A model generated the notes under the pieces. That model worked only from the letters and a program-made list of their open reading frames with translations, did no database searches and was not told the DNA's origin. Positions 1 to 4,843 of a stretch of 5,778 bases of DNA are shown piece by piece. The stretch comes from Bacillota bacterium (GTDB lineage Bacteria > Bacillota > Clostridia > Oscillospirales > Ruminococcaceae), in contig JAEWNU010000049.1 in assembly GCA_023456995.1 (NCBI GenBank), positions 1-5,778 on the forward strand. The letters run 5' to 3'. Numbering within the stretch: the stretch's first letter is position 1; the number at the start of each line of letters is the position of its first letter. Position numbers and translations under genes: made by a program.

Positions 1-198
1 CACCGCTGCTGCACCCGCGCCCAGTGGGAGATTCGCGAGGTAGCCGACCAGATGCTGATGCTGGTCAAAGAGGTCGCACCGGTGCTGTTTATGAGTTCGG
101 GGCCGCCCTGTGTGGCGGGCAACTGCCCCGAAGGTAAAATGAGCTGTGGAAGAATGAAAGAAATGCGGGAACGCTATAAAGGGGCACAGGCAAAATGA
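1..198 (+). CDS. thyX: ThyX, FAD-dependent thymidylate synthase (3' end only)
   Basis: The first 65 codons of the window are the C-terminal part of an open frame that ends in TGA at 196-198; the start lies outside. ThyX methylates dUMP to dTMP using methylene-tetrahydrofolate, FAD and NADPH, and releases THF rather than DHF. The visible part begins with [12 protein letters not shown], which fits the conserved RAQWEIR-type substrate-binding segment of ThyX. A helix follows, and then a Cys-rich tail ([16 protein letters not shown], visible residues 35-50, Cys at 37, 42 and 49) that I associate with clostridial ThyX proteins. The ThyX RHR signature would lie upstream and cannot be checked. The stop overlaps the tmk start (ATGA), so the two are co-transcribed and probably translationally coupled. 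The identification rests on the tail and on the dTMP-kinase neighbour. It is a likely call, but partial. Confidence 0.85.
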   Translation, partial: HRCCTRAQWEIREVADQMLMLVKEVAPVLFMSSGPPCVAGNCPEGKMSCGRMKEMRERYKGAQAK

Positions 199-869
199 AC
201 GGCAGGCTGATTGTTTTTGAGGGCCTCGACGGCAGCGGAAAGGCCACTCAGGCGGCAAAAGCCGTGCAGCGTCTTGAGAAAAACGGACAAGCGGTTCGCG
301 CCATTTCGTTCCCTGATTATAACAGCGATTCCTCGGCGCTCGTTAAAATGTACCTGCGCGGCGAGGTTGGCGCGCTCGATGAGGTCAACGTTTACGCCGC
401 CTCGGGCTTTTATTCGCTTGACCGCTATATCAGCTATCAACGCGAATGGAAAAGCGACTATCAGGCGGGTAAGACCATTATTGCCGACCGCTACACCACC
501 TCAAACCTCTGCCATCAGATGGCAAAGATGCCGCGCGAAGAGTGGATGGACTATATCCGCTGGTTGGAATACTATGAATATGTGCAGCTCGCGTTGCCAA
601 AACCAGATCTGGTGCTGTATCTCGATATGCACCCCGAAGTTTCTCAGCGTTTGATGGCGCAGCGCTATCACGGTGACGAGGCCAAAAAAGATCTGCACGA
701 GCGCAATCGGGCTTATTTAGAATCCTGCCGTGAAGCAGCGCTATTCGCTGCCAAAACGCTGGGCTGGGTCGTGTTACCCTGTTCGGATGCGGCACACAAT
801 CCTTACCCTGTCGGCGTTATCGCCGACGCTGCCTTTAAGGCGCTTTCCTGCGCGGCAGCAAAACAGTAA
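195..869 (+). CDS. tmk: Thymidylate kinase (dTMP kinase)
   Basis: A 224-residue cytoplasmic P-loop kinase that phosphorylates dTMP to dTDP with ATP, the step after ThyX. The P-loop is at residues 9-18 ([10 protein letters not shown]), an FPDY nucleotide-site motif at 39-42, DRYTTSN at 98-104 and [11 protein letters not shown] at 135-145. A basic/acidic LID segment lies at about 156-172 ([17 protein letters not shown]). Length is normal to slightly long for the family. The start ATG overlaps the thyX stop, with AAAGGGG about 10 bases upstream as ribosome binding site. One oddity is that the residue after the P-loop lysine is Ala17, where Walker A normally has Ser or Thr; Thr18 follows. The DRYTTSN form differs from the DRYxxSxxAYQ form of proteobacterial Tmk, and I associate it with a clostridial subgroup. 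Activity on another deoxynucleotide is possible but less likely given thyX next door. Confidence 0.93.
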   Translation: MNGRLIVFEGLDGSGKATQAAKAVQRLEKNGQAVRAISFPDYNSDSSALVKMYLRGEVGALDEVNVYAASGFYSLDRYISYQREWKSDYQAGKTIIADRYTTSNLCHQMAKMPREEWMDYIRWLEYYEYVQLALPKPDLVLYLDMHPEVSQRLMAQRYHGDEAKKDLHERNRAYLESCREAALFAAKTLGWVVLPCSDAAHNPYPVGVIADAAFKALSCAAAKQ

Positions 870-884
870 ACATTCGGAGGCCTT

Positions 885-1775
885 ATGCTGGAATTTAGAG
901 AAATCACGATGGCCGACAAGGACTGGACGACTGAGGTTATGCACTACTCCGGTCTGCGCGGCAGCGAATACACCTTTTCAAACCTGTTTAACTGGGCCGT
1001 AACTTACACGGTACGCATTGCTCGCTTTGAAGATTTTATGCTTGCCCGCAGCGGTGCGGTGCGCATGCATTATCTCTACCCCGCCGGTCGGGGCGATTTT
1101 GCCGGAGCGCTCAAAGTTATGGAGGCCGACGCTAACGCGTTGGGCATTCCGTTTGAGATGTATGGCATCCCGACCGAGGGCGTCGAAAAAATTGAACAGA
1201 TCTATCCCGGACGCTTTAAGTTCACGGCGGTGCGCGATAATTTTGATTATATCTACAGCCGAGAAAGTCTGGCGACTTTGGCCGGAAAAAAGCTACACGG
1301 CAAGCGCAACCACGTCAACCGTTTCATGACGATGTATCCCGACTGGCGCTATGAGCCGCTGACCGAGAAGAACATTGACGACGCCAAGGCGATGAACAGC
1401 GAATGGTGCAAGCAGAACGGCTGTTATGAAAAGCACAGCAGTCTGCACCGCGAGGCTTGTGCCGTGCGCAGCGCTTTTAACCACTATTTTGAGCTGGGGC
1501 TCACCGGTGGTGTGCTGTATGTGGGCGGCAAGGTTGTAGCCTTTACGTTTGGCAGCGACGTCACCGATGATACCTTTGTGGTGCACGTTGAAAAGGCGTT
1601 TTCAGATATCCACGGTGCCTACACCATGATTAACCAGCAGTTTGTAAAAAATGCGCTGGGGCAGTACGAATTTGTCAACCGCGAGGACGATCTTGGGGAA
1701 GAGGGACTGCGAAAAGCGAAAGAGTCTTACCGCCCCGTGATCATGTATGAGCGCTATGCCGCTGCTGAAAAATGA
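885..1775 (+). CDS. DUF2156 (COG4866-type) protein, LPG-synthase C-terminal-like fold
   Basis: A 296-residue soluble protein with no signal peptide or membrane segment. Family landmarks visible are DYIYSRESLATLAGKKLHGK (121-140, running on into RNHVNRF), HVEKAF...HGAYTMINQQFV (234-254), and the C-terminal block with NREDDLGEEGLRKAKES at 265-281. These match the uncharacterised DUF2156/COG4866 proteins, which share a tandem GNAT-like fold with the C-terminal catalytic domain of phosphatidylglycerol lysyltransferase (MprF) and with Fem-type aminoacyl-tRNA-dependent transferases. This protein lacks the MprF membrane domain, so a lysyl-PG role is not supported. An acyl or aminoacyl transfer role is inferred from the fold only, and the substrate is unknown. 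The start is set by GGAGG at 876-880, 4 bases before the ATG and 15 bases after the tmk stop. The gene overlaps the following GNAT gene by ATGA. Confidence 0.85.
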   Translation: MLEFREITMADKDWTTEVMHYSGLRGSEYTFSNLFNWAVTYTVRIARFEDFMLARSGAVRMHYLYPAGRGDFAGALKVMEADANALGIPFEMYGIPTEGVEKIEQIYPGRFKFTAVRDNFDYIYSRESLATLAGKKLHGKRNHVNRFMTMYPDWRYEPLTEKNIDDAKAMNSEWCKQNGCYEKHSSLHREACAVRSAFNHYFELGLTGGVLYVGGKVVAFTFGSDVTDDTFVVHVEKAFSDIHGAYTMINQQFVKNALGQYEFVNREDDLGEEGLRKAKESYRPVIMYERYAAAEK

Positions 1776-2635
1776 TGGAAGAACAAAAATTTACGTTCAC
1801 ACAGGCCAACGCCGCAATGGCGTCGCCGCTCAAACAGCTTTGGCAGATTGTCTTTGGCGATACGCCGGACTATATCGGCCTGTTCTTTAATAACCGCTTT
1901 GCGCCGGAAAATACAATGGTGGCGCTTTTTGAGGGCACGCCGGTTGCAATGCTATATCTATTGCCGATTACAATACGCGAGAACAATATCGATTATGATG
2001 CCCGGTATATTTACGCGGTGGGAACCCATCCCGATTACCGCTCTCAGGGGCTTTCTGGCGCGCTGCTAAAGGCCACGCACACCCGACTGGCGCAGGAAGG
2101 GGTAGCACTGTCGCTGCTTGTCCCCGCCGAGCCGTCGCTGTTTGCATATTACGGTATGCGTGGCTTTAGCACCGAGTTTTACCGCAAAACGGTGGCTTAC
2201 ACGGCAAAAAAGAACGGTGCACAGGCGGCACTAAAAGCAGCTCAACTGCCCGAATTGCTCACGCAGCGTGACAGGTTTTTTGGTCAAAGCGGTCTTTACG
2301 CCCGCTGGGGCACTGAGGCGCTCGCCTATCAGCAAAAGGAGGCCGCGCTGCTCGGCGGTGAAACGCTGGTGTTTGACGCGCCCGAGGCGGGCTATGCCCT
2401 GTGTTACCCTGCTGGTGACGCCGTCATTATCAAGGAATGGGCAGCCACCGCGCTTTATCCCGAGGTGCTAAATGCGATTGCCGCGCGGTTTGACCGCGAA
2501 AGAATTGTGCTTCGGCTTCCCGCCGATTTTGGTGTTGGCGGCACACCCGAGCCTTTTGCCATGACCAGATGGTATCTTTCAGAAAGGAATGCATCACCGG
2601 GAAAGGCACCTTACCTTTCGCTGGTGCTTGATTGA
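1772..2635 (+). CDS. GNAT-family N-acetyltransferase
   Basis: A 287-residue protein whose N-terminal half is a GNAT domain. The acetyl-CoA pyrophosphate-binding motif A lies at about 82-99 (AVGTHPDYRSQGLSGALL, with the R/Q-x-x-G-x-G/A core). The later helix/strand motif is LFAYYGMRGF (123-132), a common GNAT 'YYxxxGF' block. Residues from about 145 form a second, poorly conserved half ending in WYLSERNASPGKAPYLSLVLD-type sequence (positions 267-287). This two-part layout resembles the larger Eis-like GNAT proteins rather than single-domain RimI types. The substrate cannot be told from the sequence. The ATG at 1772 overlaps the upstream stop. No convincing Shine-Dalgarno site precedes it, which fits translation by re-initiation after the DUF2156 gene. 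A second ATG directly follows at 1775 and could equally be the start. Confidence 0.85.
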   Translation: MMEEQKFTFTQANAAMASPLKQLWQIVFGDTPDYIGLFFNNRFAPENTMVALFEGTPVAMLYLLPITIRENNIDYDARYIYAVGTHPDYRSQGLSGALLKATHTRLAQEGVALSLLVPAEPSLFAYYGMRGFSTEFYRKTVAYTAKKNGAQAALKAAQLPELLTQRDRFFGQSGLYARWGTEALAYQQKEAALLGGETLVFDAPEAGYALCYPAGDAVIIKEWAATALYPEVLNAIAARFDRERIVLRLPADFGVGGTPEPFAMTRWYLSERNASPGKAPYLSLVLD

Positions 2636-2642
2636 AAGATTG

Positions 2643-3257
2643 ATGGAAAAACCAGTCAATATTAAGGAATATAAAAATGTTTTGCGAAACCGCTTTAAAG
2701 AGCGCCGCTATTTGATGACCCAGGCGCGAAAGGCGCTTGCCGACCACCGGATTGCGGTGCGGCTGCGGTCGCTGATATGCTACCGGCGTGCCAAGACGAT
2801 ACTGGTCTATGTCTCGATGCCCATTGAGGTTGACACCCGCGAGATCATCGCAAAGGCACTCTCAGACGGCAAGCATGTGGCGGTGCCGCGCTGTGTTCCG
2901 GGCACGCGCGAGATGGAGTTTTATCTGATAAGCAGCCTGGATGAGCTTACCCCCGGCACTTTTGGGGTTCTGGAGCCCACGCCCGACCCTGAACGTCTGC
3001 TAAAAGATTTTTCACACAGTCTTTGCGTGGTGCCGGCGCTCGCCTGTGACCGGAACGGCTATCGCCTAGGTTACGGCGGCGGCTACTACGACCGCTTTTT
3101 GCGCGATTATCCCGGCGAAAAGGTGCTGATACTATATAAATGTTGTCTTGTGCCGCATCTTTGGCATGGCCGGTATGACGTTCCGGTGGACCGTATTGTC
3201 ACCGAATATTTTACCACCGGTACTGCTGTGCGAAATCAGAATGCCAAGCCACGATAG
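2643..3257 (+). CDS. fau: 5-formyltetrahydrofolate cyclo-ligase (5,10-methenyl-THF synthetase)
   Basis: A 204-residue cytoplasmic enzyme that converts 5-formyl-THF to 5,10-methenyl-THF with ATP, salvaging the stored or inhibitory folate. Visible motifs are an N-terminal KNVLR segment (11-15, the family K-x-x-LR), YVSMPIEVDT (56-65), GTFGVLEP (105-112), and PALACD (131-136) leading into the ATP-binding signature GYRLGYGGGYYDRFL (139-153). The C-terminal YDVPVDRIVTE is at 178-188. The start at 2643 is preferred because family members begin shortly before the KxxLR helix. It lies 7 bases after the GNAT stop with GAAAG at 2634-2638. An in-frame ATG at 2589 would overlap the GNAT gene by 47 bases and add 18 residues unlike the family. 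It is the last gene of the thyX-tmk operon. Confidence 0.93.
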   Translation: MEKPVNIKEYKNVLRNRFKERRYLMTQARKALADHRIAVRLRSLICYRRAKTILVYVSMPIEVDTREIIAKALSDGKHVAVPRCVPGTREMEFYLISSLDELTPGTFGVLEPTPDPERLLKDFSHSLCVVPALACDRNGYRLGYGGGYYDRFLRDYPGEKVLILYKCCLVPHLWHGRYDVPVDRIVTEYFTTGTAVRNQNAKPR

Positions 3258-3297
3258 CCCGATTTATTTATAGTCCGGTTTTTTTATGACATAATAA

Positions 3298-3323
3298 CAG
3301 AAAGCCCCCGAAGGGGCTTTCTG
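3298..3323 (-). terminator. UUCG-tetraloop hairpin, terminator of the small minus-strand gene (possibly bidirectional)
   Basis: A perfect 11-bp inverted repeat (CAGAAAGCCCC at 3298-3308, GGGGCTTTCTG at 3313-3323) with a 4-base loop. Read on the minus strand the loop is C(UUCG)G, the unusually stable RNA tetraloop with its preferred closing pair. On the plus strand it is CGAA. The minus-strand sequence after the core stem is T-rich (TTTCTGTTATTATG). On the plus strand the tract is weaker (TTTCTGTCTGG). The hairpin sits 35 bases after the stop of the minus-strand small gene and 40 bases after the plus-strand cyclo-ligase stop. It most likely terminates the former and may also stop the operon from the other side. 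Confidence 0.8.
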
Positions 3324-3358
3324 TCTGGCGTTCCGCCTAAGTAAAAGTTTCTGTTGTA

Positions 3359-3532
3359 CTAGCAGCATCCGCAATTGTTGCCGCATCCGTTACCAAAGTT
3401 AGCACCGGCAACATTGCCACATCCACCATAACCGACGCCACCTAGCCCGCCACCACCGCATCCACAGCAGCAGAACAGCAGAATGATGATGATGATGATC
3501 CAAAGGCAACCGCAACTATTATTACCCCACAT
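3359..3532 (-). CDS. Small Gly/Cys-rich protein with one hydrophobic segment
   Basis: A complete 57-codon frame on the minus strand, ATG at 3532-3530 and TAG at 3361-3359. It begins MWGNNSCGCLW, continues with six Ile and LLF (residues 12-20, a short membrane-type segment with the flanking Leu10, Trp11 and CCC at 21-23), and ends in a Gly/Asn/Cys tail to residue 57 (…GCGNNCGCC). In total there are 18 Gly, 11 Cys and 7 Asn, and no charged residue at all. A good ribosome binding site (GAGGTG, 8 bases upstream) and a hairpin past the stop support a real gene, as does the non-random composition. The layout (hydrophobic stretch plus Gly-rich part) recalls very small sporulation/coat-associated proteins such as the YjcZ type of Bacillota, but I cannot assign a family. 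It might be a membrane-anchored or cross-linked structural peptide or a metal binder; the function is unknown. Confidence 0.75.
   Translation of the reverse strand: MWGNNSCGCLWIIIIIILLFCCCGCGGGGLGGVGYGGCGNVAGANFGNGCGNNCGCC
3485..3499. repeat. Five-copy GAT/ATC trinucleotide repeat
   Basis: Five perfect GAT units on the plus strand, flanked by an imperfect AAT unit at 3482-3484. Read on the minus strand they are five ATC Ile codons plus one ATT. They form the core of the hydrophobic segment of the small Gly/Cys-rich gene. Repeat slippage would change the number of isoleucines without breaking the frame. Confidence 0.8.
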
Positions 3533-3540
3533 TTCACTTT

Positions 3541-3546
3541 CACCTC
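3541..3546 (-). promoter_or_regulatory. Ribosome binding site of the small Gly/Cys-rich gene
   Basis: The minus strand reads GAGGTG here, followed by an 8-base spacer and the ATG at 3532. This is a strong match to the anti-Shine-Dalgarno partner at normal spacing. It is the main support for translation of the 57-residue frame and for its start. Confidence 0.75.
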
Positions 3547-3563
3547 ACATTGATGATTTATTA

Positions 3564-3592
3564 CATACTATGCCTTTGGTGTGATGGTGGTT
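3564..3592 (-). promoter_or_regulatory. Candidate sporulation-type (sigma K/E-like) promoter for the small gene
   Basis: On the minus strand AACC (3592-3589) is followed by 16 bases and then CATAGTATG (3572-3564). The Bacillus sigma K consensus is approximately mACm, about 16 bases, CATAnnnTA; here the last A is G. Transcription would start about 25-30 bases before the ribosome binding site and ATG region, a sensible leader. The -10 element CATACTATG is itself palindromic on the plus strand, so direction cannot be read from it alone. The motif is short and low in information, so this is only a hypothesis. Confidence 0.25.
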
Positions 3593-3601
3593 ACAATGTA
3601 C

Positions 3602-3609
3602 GAAGGGAG
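3602..3609 (+). promoter_or_regulatory. Ribosome binding site of mltG
   Basis: GAAGGGAG lies 10 bases before the ATG at 3620. It decides that start over the upstream in-frame GTG at 3581 and ATGs at 3584 and 3596, which have only weak GGTGG-like or no Shine-Dalgarno sequence. Those upstream starts would also translate through the site itself. Confidence 0.65.
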
Positions 3610-3619
3610 AAAACCCGCA

Positions 3620-4747
3620 ATGAGAAAAAATTTATCTGAAGATGACCGCCCCCAGCCTAAGGGCAGGCGCCGCCGCTCCAGCGGGATGGCGCTGCTGGTT
3701 TCGGTGCTGCTCGTACTTGGCGTTTCAGGGTTTTTAGCCTTCTTTGCCATTTCCAGCGCAACAGACTTGCTCGCTTTCGGCAAAGAGGACAAGCAGATTG
3801 AGGTCACAATTGACAACGGCATGTCTGTCAATCAAATTGCCCAGCTGTTAGGTGAAAAGGGCGTAGTTGAGCAGCCGGTAACCTTTAGGCTCTATGCCGC
3901 CCTGCGCAAAAAGGATGACGGCTTTCAGGCGGGCAGCTATGTGTTTAACTCCAACATGAGCTATGACCGCATCATCACAGCGCTGCGCTCGGGCGACATC
4001 ATCAAGGAAGAGGTCACCATCACCTTCTATGAAGGTATGACGCTGCGCGATATGGCCGCCGCCCTTGAGGAAAACAAGGTTTGCTCCGCCAAGGATTTTA
4101 TCGACTACACCCAAAGCGCTGATCTTTCCTATGAGTTCATCGATATGATGCCTCAAGACGATCTGCGATTCTACCGGCTGGAGGGTTATCTATTCCCTGA
4201 CACCTATGATTTCTACGTGGGTGAGAATGTGCAGTCAGTAGTTAAGAAGTTCCTAAAAAATTTCCAGAGCCGCATCATGCCTGATATTTACCCCAAGATT
4301 CAGGACGCCGGCATGACGCTTGACGAGGTGGTCACCCTTGCTTCGGTCATCCAGAAGGAAGCGGGCAACCCTGACGAGATGGCGATGGTTTCCTCCGTGT
4401 TCCACAACCGTATAGACGACACCGGCGCTGGGCTGCCCAAGTTGCAGTCCGACGTAACGATTTTCTATGTTGAAGAGGATATCAAGCCTTACCAGAGCCG
4501 CACGACGCAGGAGGTTTACGACGCTTATAACACCTATGTGCGCCAGGGGCTACCGGTCGGTCCCATTTGTTCACCCGGCTTAGATGCCATTCAGGCGGCG
4601 ATAAAACCCGAGGATTCACAGTATTATTTCTTTGTCACCGATATCAACGGCAAATATTATTACAGCAAAACGCTCGATGAGCATTATGCCAACGTCCGAA
4701 AGGCGGCGGCCGCGGGTGGTGCCAAGCACGGTACCGACGTGCAGTAA
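3620..4747 (+). CDS. mltG: Endolytic murein transglycosylase MltG (YceG-like)
   Basis: A 375-residue membrane-anchored lytic transglycosylase that cuts inside nascent glycan strands and so ends their synthesis during wall growth. A basic, proline-rich cytoplasmic N-terminus with a run of five arginines (KGRRRRRSS-like, about 14-21) precedes one membrane helix (about 22-44). The catalytic region lies outside. A LysM-like segment (about 58-100, IEVTIDNGMSVNQIAQLL) precedes the YceG catalytic domain. Its landmarks are LEGYLFPDTYDFY (187-199), VVTLASVIQKEAGN (237-250) with the expected catalytic Glu247, LQSD (275-278), GLPVGPICSPG (310-320), and YYFFVTDINGKYYYS about 335-349. All key blocks are present at the expected spacing, and length is normal. 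It heads a new unit, divergent from the small minus-strand gene. A GC-rich hairpin follows its stop. Confidence 0.94.
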   Translation: MRKNLSEDDRPQPKGRRRRSSGMALLVSVLLVLGVSGFLAFFAISSATDLLAFGKEDKQIEVTIDNGMSVNQIAQLLGEKGVVEQPVTFRLYAALRKKDDGFQAGSYVFNSNMSYDRIITALRSGDIIKEEVTITFYEGMTLRDMAAALEENKVCSAKDFIDYTQSADLSYEFIDMMPQDDLRFYRLEGYLFPDTYDFYVGENVQSVVKKFLKNFQSRIMPDIYPKIQDAGMTLDEVVTLASVIQKEAGNPDEMAMVSSVFHNRIDDTGAGLPKLQSDVTIFYVEEDIKPYQSRTTQEVYDAYNTYVRQGLPVGPICSPGLDAIQAAIKPEDSQYYFFVTDINGKYYYSKTLDEHYANVRKAAAAGGAKHGTDVQ

Positions 4748-4760
4748 ATTAAAAATGAAC

Positions 4761-4808
4761 GGCGGGCCGGGCGCGCGTTTGTGCATCGCCTGTGCCCGCT
4801 AGTTTTTT
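4761..4808 (+). terminator. GC-rich hairpin with T6 tract after mltG (terminator or attenuator)
   Basis: GCGGGC (4762-4767) pairs with GCCCGC (4794-4799), extended by a G-U pair at 4761/4800. An inner GGCG/CGCC pairing (4770-4773 with 4787-4790) adds a second stem after a small internal loop. TAG and then six T (4803-4808) follow at once. It lies 13 bases after the mltG stop and ends 35 bases before the next start codon. The long inner loop makes it weaker than a textbook terminator, so partial read-through into the U32 gene is plausible. Confidence 0.5.
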
Positions 4809-4843
4809 CAATATCCGCATCAGCGCAAAAAAGGAGCAAACCG

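Noticed and set aside
211..654. Long alternative frames over tmk, DUF2156, GNAT and mltG on both strands
   Set aside because: They lie inside strongly supported genes, their translations are rich in Arg/Ser/Pro low-quality sequence with no domain, and they have no ribosome binding sites. They are by-products of GC-rich codon use.
2589..2642. Upstream ATG extending the cyclo-ligase by 18 residues
   Set aside because: It would overlap the GNAT gene by 47 bases, its purine-rich AGAAAGGA lies almost on the ATG, and the added residues do not resemble family N-termini. The ATG at 2643 fits better.
3279..3285. T7 run after the cyclo-ligase as a plus-strand terminator
   Set aside because: Only a 3-bp stem (CCG/CGG) can form just upstream, far too weak. 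The strong hairpin comes later at 3298-3323.
3360..3530. The repetitive-looking sequence between fau and mltG as a CRISPR or intergenic repeat
   Set aside because: There are no equal-length direct repeats with spacers. The repetitiveness is explained by Gly, Cys and Ile codons of the minus-strand frame.
3538..3597. A sigma A promoter for mltG
   Set aside because: TACTAT (3566-3571) and TACAAT (3592-3597) resemble -10 boxes, but no acceptable -35 sits 16-18 bases upstream of either, so I did not annotate one.
3581..3619. Upstream GTG/ATG starts for mltG
   Set aside because: They lack a good Shine-Dalgarno sequence and would read through the GAAGGGAG site that serves the ATG at 3620. The ATG at 3596 with GGTGG five bases upstream remains a weak alternative.
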